A stretch of DNA of 64,000 nt. It comes from Leifsonia shinshuensis (lineage in GTDB: Bacteria > Actinomycetota > Actinomycetes > Actinomycetales > Microbacteriaceae). Location: the NCBI RefSeq assembly GCF_031456835.1, contig NZ_JAVDVK010000001.1, forward strand, positions 558,001-622,000, written 5' to 3'. A model generated the notes under the pieces. It had not been told where the DNA came from and searched no databases. It saw nothing but the letters and a program-made list of their open reading frames with translations. Positions 16,308-24,179 of this stretch are shown here, piece after piece. Numbering within the stretch: the stretch's first letter is position 1; every line of letters begins with the position of its first letter. A program made the translations under genes and the position numbers.

Positions 16308-17345
16308 TCAGAGCTCGTTCTGGCGCGGGATGACGACCTGCTTGACGATGAGCAGGATGGCCGCGGCGAACGGGATGGCGACCAGCGCGCCCAGGATGCC
16401 GAGCAGCGTGCCGCCCGCGAGGGCCGCCACGACCACGAGCGCGCCCGGCACGGACACGGCGCGGTTCATGATGCGCGGGCTGAGCACGTACGCCTCCACC
16501 TGCATGTAGATCAGGTAGTAGATGGCGGCAGCGATGGCGGTCGGGGGTCCGGAGAGGAAGCAGACCGCGACGATGATCACCGAGCCGGTGATCGTGCCGA
16601 CGAGCGGGATCAGCGAGAAGAAGAAGGCGATGGATGCGAGCAGGATCGGGAACTTCGCCCCGATCACCGTCAGGAAGATCGCGCTGAGCACGCCGTTCAC
16701 GAGGGCGAGGGAGACCTGGCCCATGACGTACTTGCCGACGGAGTCGGTGATCTGGTCGCCCAGGTCGGCGAACCGGGCCCGGCGCGAGGCCGGGACGAGC
16801 TGGTAGGCGGAGCGCTTGATGCTGGGCAGGGATGCGGTGAAGTAGATCGTCAGGATGACGACGATGATCACGCCGAACGCACCCTGGATGATGCCCACTC
16901 CGGTCTGCAGCACCTTGGACGTGATGTCGGGGAGGTTCTTCTGCAGCCACTCGGTGACGGCGTCGATGTTCTGCTGGTTGATGATCGACGGGAACTGGTG
17001 CTGCAGGCTGAGGAACCACTTCTCGGCGGCGCCGCTGTTGACCCAGGAGATCGTGTTCTGCACGAGCTGGGAGGCCTGGTCGACCGCGATCGGGACGATC
17101 GCCCAGATGAGCCCGATGAACGCGCCGATGATGACGACGAGCGCGACCACCAGGGCCAGCCAGCGCGGGAACCGGCGCCGCTCGAGGAACGAGATGAGCG
17201 GCTCGATGCCGAGCGCGAGGAAGAGCGCGGCGCCGATGTACGTGATGATCGTCGCCAGGCTGGTGACGGCGCTGAGGATGAGGATTCCGAGCCCGACGCC
17301 CAGGGTGCCGATGAGACCGAGGCGGAACGGGTTCTGGATCTTCAC
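16308..17345 (-). CDS. AI-2E/PerM family membrane protein
   Basis: 345 residues, the usual size of the AI-2E transporter (PerM) superfamily. Paired hydrophobic helices open the protein (LGLIGTLGVGLGILILSAVT, ITYIGAALFLALGIEPLI), and the typical RRFPRWLALVVALVVIIGAF follows. Several helices then precede a conserved SLIPLVGTITGSV motif and a C-terminal ALVAIPFAAAILLIVKQVV. Members have been linked to export of small molecules or Na+/H+ exchange; the substrate is unknown here. The GTG at 17345 follows AGGGGGA. It is 15 bases after the coiled-coil gene, likely in one transcript. Confidence 0.88.
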   Translation of the reverse strand: MKIQNPFRLGLIGTLGVGLGILILSAVTSLATIITYIGAALFLALGIEPLISFLERRRFPRWLALVVALVVIIGAFIGLIWAIVPIAVDQASQLVQNTISWVNSGAAEKWFLSLQHQFPSIINQQNIDAVTEWLQKNLPDITSKVLQTGVGIIQGAFGVIIVVILTIYFTASLPSIKRSAYQLVPASRRARFADLGDQITDSVGKYVMGQVSLALVNGVLSAIFLTVIGAKFPILLASIAFFFSLIPLVGTITGSVIIVAVCFLSGPPTAIAAAIYYLIYMQVEAYVLSPRIMNRAVSVPGALVVVAALAGGTLLGILGALVAIPFAAAILLIVKQVVIPRQNEL

Positions 17346-17360
17346 GTGTTCCCCCTGGGG

Positions 17361-20195
17361 TCAGTCGCGGTCGGCGGTCACCTTCTCGGCCTGCTGGAGG
17401 ACGCCTCGGAGGTTCTCGAAGTACCCGGCCACGGCCTCGCGCTCAATCCTAATCTGCGCCAGTCGCTCCTCCGCGTCCGCCACGAGGCGTTCGGTGCGCT
17501 CCTCGGTCTCGGCGAGCAGGGCGGCCGCGCGCTCCTCGGCGTCGCGGATGACGGCGGAGGCGGTCTCCTCCGCCTCCTTGCGCGCCTCGGTGACGGTCCG
17601 GCGGGCCTCCGTCTCGAAGGCCTCCGCCTCGGAGCGCGCCTGGGCGGTGCGCTTCACGGCGTCGGCGAGCTGGACGTTCGCCTCGTCCAGGTACTTCTGG
17701 GTCTGCGCCACCGCCTCCTGGTGCCGGGCGAGGTACTCCTTCTCCGCCTCGTCGCGGCGCGCGCGCAGCTCGACGTCGAGGTCGATGCGCGCCTGCTCCA
17801 CCTCGCGGGTCCGGTTCTCGACCTCTTCGAGTGTGGCGTTGCGCAGTGCGGTGAGCTCCGCCTCCAGCGCCGCCCGGGAGGACGCCGCCTCCTGCTCGAA
17901 TGCGGCCAGCTTCTCGGCCAGTTCGGCATCCTGGGCCGTGCGCGCCTCGGCGACCTCGCGGGCGAGCTCCGCCCGCGCCTCCGCGGTCTCCTTCTCCAGC
18001 GCGGCGCGCGTCTGCTGCGCCTCGTCGGCCAGGGCGACGCGCGTCCGCTCGGCCTCCCGCTCCAGCTCGAGGCGCTGCTGCTCGCGCTGGTCGGCGAGCT
18101 CGTTGGCGGTCGACTCTCGCTGGTCCGCGAGCTCGGCTGCGGTGCTCCGGACGTCTTCGGCGAGCCGGCTACGGGTCTGCTCCTTCTCCGCGGTCAGGGC
18201 GCTCGTGGTCTGCTCGACCTCCGCGGCGAGGGCCTTCTTGGTCTGCTCCACCTCCGCCGCCAGGGCCGACTTCGTGGTGGTGACCTCGGTCTCGAGGGCC
18301 GACTTCGTCTGCTCGACCTCGGCGGCCAGCTCGGTCGTGGTCTGCTCGACCTCGGCGGCGAGCTCGGCGCGCGTCCGCTCGACCTCGTCGGCCAGGGCGG
18401 CCTTCGTGGTGGCGACCTCGGTCTCCAGCTCCTTCTTGGTCTGCTCGACCTCGGCGGCGAGGGCGGCCTTCGTCGTGGTGACCTCGGTCTCGAGGGCCGA
18501 CTTCGTCTGCTCGACCTCGGCGGTCAGCGCGGAGGTCGTCGTCTCGACCTCGGCGGCCAGCCGCGCACGCTCGGACGCGAGCTCGGCCTGCAGGGCGCTG
18601 CGCTCGCGGCTGAGCTCGTCGGCGAGCGCGGTGCGCGCGGCGTCGACCTCGGCGGCCAGCTCGGCGCGGAGCTCCGTCGCCTCGGCGTCGAGCTCACGGC
18701 GGCGGCGGTCGGTCTCGGCGGCCAGGCGTGCCCGGGTCTGCTCGACCTCCGCCGCGAGCTCGCTGGCGGTCTGCTCGCGGTCCGCCGCGAGGCGGGCGGC
18801 CGTCTCGGCGCGGTCGGCCTCGAGCGCGGCGCGGGTCTCGGTCGTCTCCTTCTCGAGGGTCGTCCGCGTCTGCAGCCGGTCGTCCTCCAGCTGCTTCGTC
18901 GTGCGCTCCACTTCCTCGGCGAGGGCGGACTTCGTGGTCGTGACCTCGTTCTCGAGCGCTGCGCGGGTCGAGGCGACCTCGTTCTCGAGCGCCGAGCGGG
19001 TGGTGGTGACCTGGGTCTCGAGCTCCGAACGGGTGCGCGTCACCTCCTCGTTCAGCGCGGAGCGGGTGCGGGTGACCTCGTCGGCCAGCTCGGCCTTGGT
19101 GCGCTCGACCTCGTCGGCGAGCGCGCTGCGGGTGGAGGTGACGTCGGCGTCCAGCGCCGAGCGGGCCTGCTCCACCTCCGCCGCCAGGGCGGCCTTGGTC
19201 TGCTCGACCTCCGCGGCGAGGGCCTTCGTCGTCTGCTCGACCTCGGTGGCGAGGGCGAGCCGGCGGGTCTTCTCCTCGTGCTCCAGGTCGGCGCGCGTCT
19301 GCGCGACGGATGCGGCCAGCTCGGCGCGCTGCTCCTCGACCTCGCCGGCCAGGTCCGCGCGCGCCTGAGCGGCCTCGGCGGCGAGCGCGTTCCGTGTCTC
19401 GGCCTCTTCGGCGGCCAGGCGATCGGCCGTCTCGGCGACACGGCGGTCGAGCTCCAGGCGGGTCTGGGCCGCTTCGCGCTCGAAGGCGGCGCGGTCCTCG
19501 GCGAGAGCGGTCTCGAGCTCCGAGCGGCGTGCCGCGATGGTGCGGTCGAGCTCGGCGGCCTCGGCGCGGGCGCGCTCCGCCTCGCGGGACGCGACGGCCT
19601 TGAGCTCCGCGGCCTCCCGGTCGGCCTCGGCGCGAACGGCGGCGGCCTCGCGTTTGCTGGTGGCGCGCAGCTCGGCGGCCTCGGTCGCCACGGCGCCCCG
19701 GATCGCCGCGGCCTCGCGCATGGCGTCGTTGAGCAGCGTCTCCTTGTCGGCGCGGGTCTTGGTGAGCAGCTCGCCCGACTCGATCTGCGAATCCTCGAGC
19801 AGCGTGGTGGCACGGGCCTGGGCGTCGGCGAGGATGCGCTCGGCCTGCGCGGCCGCCGCCTTCTTCATCTTGTCGATCTCGGCGGCGACGCCGGCGCGCA
19901 GCTTCTCGGCGTCGATGTCGGCCTGGGCGATCAGCCGGGTCGACTGCTCCTCGGCGACCCGCAGCGTGTTCTCGAGCTTGGTGCCGAGTCCGGAGTACGT
20001 CGGGCTGCCGACCTCTTCGATCTCGGCGTTGAGGTCGTCGATGCGCGCCTGAAGCCGCTTGATCTCCTTCACGGAGTCCGCCGCCTGGGTGTTCGACTTG
20101 ATCAGCTCGCGCCGCAGCTCCTGGAGGGCCTTGTCGACCTCGTCCTTGTCGTAGCCTCGGAAGACCTGGGTGAAGGTGGAATCGTCGGTCGCCAC
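17361..20195 (-). CDS. Giant hendecad coiled-coil polarity protein with DivIVA-like N-terminus (Scy-like)
   Basis: 944 residues. The GTG at 20195 has AGGAG upstream. The N-terminus (FTQVFRGYDKDEVDKALQEL, residues 8-27) is a DivIVA-like membrane or pole motif. A first coiled coil spans about 40-215. Residues 217-788 are 52 consecutive 11-residue repeats with no insertion or deletion, consensus A-A-E-V-E-Q-T-K-S-A-L; hendecad phasing continues more loosely to about 865. The C-terminus (about 866-944) is also helical. The architecture matches Streptomyces Scy, a tip-organising coiled-coil scaffold that interacts with DivIVA; orthology is inferred, not tested. There is no enzymatic domain. It is followed by the PerM-family gene. 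Confidence 0.85.
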   Translation of the reverse strand: MATDDSTFTQVFRGYDKDEVDKALQELRRELIKSNTQAADSVKEIKRLQARIDDLNAEIEEVGSPTYSGLGTKLENTLRVAEEQSTRLIAQADIDAEKLRAGVAAEIDKMKKAAAAQAERILADAQARATTLLEDSQIESGELLTKTRADKETLLNDAMREAAAIRGAVATEAAELRATSKREAAAVRAEADREAAELKAVASREAERARAEAAELDRTIAARRSELETALAEDRAAFEREAAQTRLELDRRVAETADRLAAEEAETRNALAAEAAQARADLAGEVEEQRAELAASVAQTRADLEHEEKTRRLALATEVEQTTKALAAEVEQTKAALAAEVEQARSALDADVTSTRSALADEVERTKAELADEVTRTRSALNEEVTRTRSELETQVTTTRSALENEVASTRAALENEVTTTKSALAEEVERTTKQLEDDRLQTRTTLEKETTETRAALEADRAETAARLAADREQTASELAAEVEQTRARLAAETDRRRRELDAEATELRAELAAEVDAARTALADELSRERSALQAELASERARLAAEVETTTSALTAEVEQTKSALETEVTTTKAALAAEVEQTKKELETEVATTKAALADEVERTRAELAAEVEQTTTELAAEVEQTKSALETEVTTTKSALAAEVEQTKKALAAEVEQTTSALTAEKEQTRSRLAEDVRSTAAELADQRESTANELADQREQQRLELEREAERTRVALADEAQQTRAALEKETAEARAELAREVAEARTAQDAELAEKLAAFEQEAASSRAALEAELTALRNATLEEVENRTREVEQARIDLDVELRARRDEAEKEYLARHQEAVAQTQKYLDEANVQLADAVKRTAQARSEAEAFETEARRTVTEARKEAEETASAVIRDAEERAAALLAETEERTERLVADAEERLAQIRIEREAVAGYFENLRGVLQQAEKVTADRD
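17832..19547 (-). repeat. 52 x 33-bp coding tandem repeat
   Basis: 1716 bases encode 52 in-phase hendecads. Most units have diverged. Some neighbours are nearly identical: units 32-34 and 38-40 (99 bp each, about 18480 and 18280) differ at only a few positions, a sign of recent duplication or gene conversion. Confidence 0.9.
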
Positions 20196-20383
20196 TGTGA
20201 TTGCTCCTGGGGATTTCGGGTGGACCCGCTGCGCGCGCGCCGGGTCGATCCTACAATTCAGCGGTCTGCGCCCGCACGGGGGGATGCGCGAGCGTCCAGA
20301 CAAGGGTTAGCTGCCTTTCAGGCACGTCCGGTATCGTCAGGTCACTGTGCCTGCCCCCCGAATCGGCACATGAGGAGCTCTGC

Positions 20384-22270
20384 TTGCGTTTCGTACTCGC
20401 CATCGTCGCGTTCGTCGTCGCCGCGGTCATGATCGTGGCCGGCATCGCGCAGCGGACCGTCTTCGCCCCGCCGAGCCGCATCCAGGCCGCCGCCACCGTG
20501 TCCGGCGACCCCCGTTACCTGGTGATCGACGGGTCGGTGCTGAACGCGCATCCCGGACAGCAGACGCTCACCGTGACCGGTGCCCCCGACGCCGCGAAGC
20601 AGGTCGTCGCTTACGGCCGTACAGCGGACGTTAAGGCCTGGCTCAGCGGCCAGAAGTACGTCGCGGTCGGCTATCAGAAGGCCACGGGGAAGCTCTCCAC
20701 GAAGGCCGTGACGGCGAAGCCGGCGACCTCCGCCACCGACGGTTCGGATTCCGGCAGCGGTTCGACCGCCACGCCGGCCCCGACGCCGTCGCCCACCGCA
20801 ACGGCGGCCGCCGGCTCCGGCTCCTCGGAGACCACGTCCTCGGCCGCCGGCCCCAATCCGGCCGGGAGCGATCTCTGGCTCGAGGAGTTCGACGGCGACG
20901 CCGCCCAGGTCACGCGGATGAACATCCCGGACGACGTGAGCGTCATCGTCGCGTCGGACGGTCAGAAGTCCGCGCCGTCCCGCGTCAGCGTCACCTGGCC
21001 GGTCGACTCGAGCACGCCGTGGGCGTTCCCGCTGATCATCGGCGGTCTCATCCTGCTGGTGATCGGGATCGCCCTCTATCTCTGGGGCCTCTACACCCAC
21101 CGCCGCTCGCGCGGCCCCCGCCGGAAGAGCGGACCGAAGATGCCCAAGCTGCCCAAGGCCCCGAAGTACAAGCCCACCGCCATGGTCGAGGCCACGCCCC
21201 GCGGACGCCGCTCCACCCGTCGTGCCCGCGTGATGCTGCCCGTCGCCCTGGCCGGCGCCCTGGCCCTCACCGGCTGCACGGCCGGGACGGACGCCGCGAC
21301 GACGCCGTCGAAGACCGCGACGCCGCTCGCGACGGAGGCGCCGAACGCGAAGGACCAGCTCCCGCCCGCCGTGACCGTGCCGCAGCTCGAGCGCATCGTG
21401 AAGCGCATCTCCGAGTCGGCGGCCCAGGCGGACGCGAAGGCCAGCGCGGATCTCGCCAAGGTCCGGTTCATGGGGCCGGCCCTCCAGCTCCGCGAGGCCA
21501 ACTACGCCATCCGCGCACACAAGTCGGACGAGCCGGCGCTCCCGGCCATCCCGGCGAGCCCCATCGTGCTCTCACTGCCACAGGCGACGGACACCTGGCC
21601 GCGCACCGTCGCGGCGGTGATCCAGAGCCCGAAGGATGCGAAGGGCAACGCGCAGGCCCCGATCGCCCTCACCATGGTGCAGGAGACGCCGCGCGACAAC
21701 TACCAGGTCGAGTACGCGGTCTCGCTGGAGCCGAAGGCGAAGGTGCCGAACCTCGCGCCCGCCAGCATCGGCTCCGCCGTCGTCCCGCCGGACTCGAAGC
21801 TGCTCGCGCTCCCTCCGGAGAAGGTGTCCGCTGCGTACGGCGACATCCTGATGAACGGCGACAAGAGCCAGTACGCCTCGCTCTTCAACGCGGAGGGCGA
21901 CACGCTGCGCACCCAGGTGGGCGCGGACTGGAAGGCGAAGCAGAAGGCCGCCGTGCCGGCGACCGCTTCGCTGACGTTCACCACCGCTCCGGGAAGCGGC
22001 TCGGATGTCGCGATGGCGACCAACGACTCGGGCGCGATCGTCTGGACGGACCTCCAGGAGTCGCAGGTGCTCAAGGTCGTGGAGGCCGGCGCCGAGGTCA
22101 GCGCGGGCAACACGTCGGCGGCCCTGAGCGGCGTCGCGTCGTCGAAGACGGGCATCGAGTCGACCTTCGGCTACCAGCTCGCATTCTACGTCCCGCCGGT
22201 GGGCTCCAAGGAGAAGATCACGCTCCTCGGGTTCGCCCAGGGCATGATCGCCGCCAAGCAGATCCCGTAG
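20384..22270 (+). CDS. Large membrane protein with an internal lipobox
   Basis: 628 residues from a TTG at 20384 that follows TGAGGAGC; the frame is open further upstream but has no better start. I do not recognise the family. Helix 1 is at 2-24 (RFVLAIVAFVVAAVMIVAG). An exported Ser/Thr/Pro-rich segment of about 190 residues follows. Helix 2 is at about 213-236 and a Lys/Arg/Pro-rich cytoplasmic loop comes next. A third hydrophobic stretch (about 283-297) ends in L-T-G-C (Cys 298), a perfect lipobox. The remaining 330 residues look like an exported soluble domain. A TATCGT at 20332-20337 may be the -10. Confidence 0.75.
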   Translation: MRFVLAIVAFVVAAVMIVAGIAQRTVFAPPSRIQAAATVSGDPRYLVIDGSVLNAHPGQQTLTVTGAPDAAKQVVAYGRTADVKAWLSGQKYVAVGYQKATGKLSTKAVTAKPATSATDGSDSGSGSTATPAPTPSPTATAAAGSGSSETTSSAAGPNPAGSDLWLEEFDGDAAQVTRMNIPDDVSVIVASDGQKSAPSRVSVTWPVDSSTPWAFPLIIGGLILLVIGIALYLWGLYTHRRSRGPRRKSGPKMPKLPKAPKYKPTAMVEATPRGRRSTRRARVMLPVALAGALALTGCTAGTDAATTPSKTATPLATEAPNAKDQLPPAVTVPQLERIVKRISESAAQADAKASADLAKVRFMGPALQLREANYAIRAHKSDEPALPAIPASPIVLSLPQATDTWPRTVAAVIQSPKDAKGNAQAPIALTMVQETPRDNYQVEYAVSLEPKAKVPNLAPASIGSAVVPPDSKLLALPPEKVSAAYGDILMNGDKSQYASLFNAEGDTLRTQVGADWKAKQKAAVPATASLTFTTAPGSGSDVAMATNDSGAIVWTDLQESQVLKVVEAGAEVSAGNTSAALSGVASSKTGIESTFGYQLAFYVPPVGSKEKITLLGFAQGMIAAKQIP

Positions 22271-22332
22271 CCGCCGGACGCTTCGCGAGTATCCTTGATT
22301 CTCGTGCCGCAGTACGCACGTCAGGAGGATCA

Positions 22333-23307
22333 ATGAGCAACGTCCCGCCCCCGCCCACCAACCTGCGCGGGGCCGTCGACCTGAGTTCCCTCGTCAACCG
22401 GCCCGCGCCGTCGGCGGACGGCGGCGCGTCCGGTCAGCCGGCCGCGGGAGGCGAGCTGACGCTGCCGAGCCTCTACTTCGAGGGCACGGACGCGAACTTC
22501 AACGACTTCATCGACCTGTCGATGCGCGTCCCCGTCGTGGTCGACCTGGTCACCGCGCGCGCCGAGCAGTCGGCGCAGTTCTCCGCCGTGATCGACCGCG
22601 TCGTCGGCGGTTTCGGCGGGCGGCTCGTGGTCGTCCGCATCGACGTGGACGCGAACCCGCAGCTCACCCAGGCGTTCCAGGCGCAGGCGGTGCCTACTGT
22701 GGCCGCCCTGATCGCGGGCCGTCCGGTGCAGCTGTTCTCGGGCGTCGTCCCAGAGGAGCAGCTGCGCGACGTGTTCGCGCAGCTGCTGCAGCTGGCCGCG
22801 CAGAACGGCGTCACCGACACGGTGGCCGTCGAGGGCGGCGCGGATGCCGCCGAGCAGCCGGACGGAGCCGCGGAGGCCGCGCCGGAGCCCCCGCTGCCGC
22901 CGCTGCACGCGGAGGCCTACGACGCGATCGAGCGCGGCGACTACGAGGGTGCGATCCGCGCCTACCGGACCGCTCTGGCGCAGGATCCCCGCGACACGAT
23001 GGCGGCCGCGGGTCTCGCGCAGGTCAGCCTGCTCGCGCGCCTGGCCGGCCACACGGCCGACGAGCTCCGGAGCGCCGCCGCGGAGGCGCCGCTCGACGCG
23101 GACGCCCAGCTCGGCGTCGCCGACCTCGACATCTCCGGCGGGCACGTCGACGACGCGTTCGACCGCCTGCTCACCGTGTTCCCGTCGCTCGACGCCGCGG
23201 GCAAGGAGGCGGTGCGGACGCGCCTGCTCGAGTATTTCGAGATCGTGGGTGTGGACGACCCCCGCGTGGGCAAGGCGCGGGCTAGGCTGGCCTCGCTGCT
23301 GTACTGA
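22333..23307 (+). CDS. CnoX-like thioredoxin-TPR co-chaperone
   Basis: 324 residues. A Pro-rich N-terminal segment leads into a thioredoxin-like domain (about 40-155) with VVVDLVTARAEQSAQFSAVI in place of the active-site loop and VDANPQLTQAFQAQAVPTVA, where the cis-Pro is kept. The CxxC redox pair is absent, as in many CnoX proteins. The second half (about 190-324) is TPR-like: EAYDAIERGDYEGAIRAYRTAL and AEAPLDADAQLGVADLDISGG. CnoX holds unfolded clients for GroEL/DnaK under oxidative stress; a similar role is inferred. Start ATG with AGGAGG; a TATCCT at 22290-22295 is a likely -10. Confidence 0.85.
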   Translation: MSNVPPPPTNLRGAVDLSSLVNRPAPSADGGASGQPAAGGELTLPSLYFEGTDANFNDFIDLSMRVPVVVDLVTARAEQSAQFSAVIDRVVGGFGGRLVVVRIDVDANPQLTQAFQAQAVPTVAALIAGRPVQLFSGVVPEEQLRDVFAQLLQLAAQNGVTDTVAVEGGADAAEQPDGAAEAAPEPPLPPLHAEAYDAIERGDYEGAIRAYRTALAQDPRDTMAAAGLAQVSLLARLAGHTADELRSAAAEAPLDADAQLGVADLDISGGHVDDAFDRLLTVFPSLDAAGKEAVRTRLLEYFEIVGVDDPRVGKARARLASLLY

Positions 23308-23372
23308 GCCCGCTCTCCGGGCGGCGGTCGGCGGCTCCCCCCCACTCGACTCTCGCTCAGGAGTGATCGCGC

Positions 23373-24158
23373 ATGTCCCGTGTGCTCGTCGTCGGAGGCA
23401 CCGGCCTGGCCGGGCGCGCCGTCACCGCTGAAGCGATCGACCGCGGGCACGAGGTCGTCGTTGCCGCCCGCCGCGTGCCCGACGACGACGCCGACGAATA
23501 CGTCGCCGGCGCCGCCTACGTCACGGCCGACCTGGTCACCGGCGACGGGCTGGAGGAGGCGGTCGACGGTGTCGACGTCGTCGTCGACACCGTCAACGCG
23601 GTCGGCAAGCAGGCCGCGCACGTCTTCGCGACGGGTGCGCAGAACCTCGTCCACACCGCCGCGCGCTTCGGCGTGCACCGGGCGGTGCTGCTCTCCGTCG
23701 TGGGCGTCGACCACTCCTCGTACGGCTACTACCGGGCGAAGGCGGCCCAGGAGCGGGCGTACCTGGACTCGGCGCTCGACACGCGGATCGTCCGCGCCAC
23801 CCAGTTCCACGACTTCGTCACCGCCATCTTCGACCGCGGACGCCCGATGGGTGCCCTGCTTGCACCGACCGGCACCCGCTTCCAGCCGATCGCGGTGACC
23901 GACGTCGCCCGGGTGCTGGTCGACGCCGCAGAGGGCACGGGGGAGCCCGACAGCGTCATCCACGTCGGCGGTCCGCAGGTCGAGACGGCCCGCTCGCTCG
24001 CCGAGCAGTGGAAGCAGGCCAGCGGGACCCGCCGCTACATCCTCCCCGTCCGGCTGGGCGGCGCGCTCGGATCCACCTGGCGGGCGGGCCGCAACCTGGT
24101 TCCCGAGCACGCCGTCGACGGCCTCGGCTACGCGGCCTGGATCGACTCGCGCGGCTGA
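23373..24158 (+). CDS. NAD(P)-binding reductase/epimerase-like protein (atypical SDR)
   Basis: 261 residues. The Rossmann motif VLVVGGTGLAGRAVTAEA is at the N-terminus, with VVVAARR after beta-2. VVVDTVN and the LLSVVGVDHSSYGYYRAKAA block (Y-x-x-x-K) are typical of NmrA-like or extended SDR proteins of the NAD(P)H-binding type. Substrate unknown. The ATG at 23373 follows CAGGAG. A TAGGCT at 23283-23288, inside the end of the CnoX-like gene, may be its -10. It converges with glgB. Confidence 0.85.
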   Translation: MSRVLVVGGTGLAGRAVTAEAIDRGHEVVVAARRVPDDDADEYVAGAAYVTADLVTGDGLEEAVDGVDVVVDTVNAVGKQAAHVFATGAQNLVHTAARFGVHRAVLLSVVGVDHSSYGYYRAKAAQERAYLDSALDTRIVRATQFHDFVTAIFDRGRPMGALLAPTGTRFQPIAVTDVARVLVDAAEGTGEPDSVIHVGGPQVETARSLAEQWKQASGTRRYILPVRLGGALGSTWRAGRNLVPEHAVDGLGYAAWIDSRG

Positions 24159-24179
24159 GGTCCGTGGACGGCGGGCGCG

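Noticed and set aside
16998..20432. A 1144-codon open frame on the plus strand opposite the coiled-coil gene
   Set aside because: The 33-bp repeats keep both strands open. The plus-strand product is a Leu/Gly/Arg repeat with no start signal, while the minus-strand gene has a ribosome binding site and a sensible protein.
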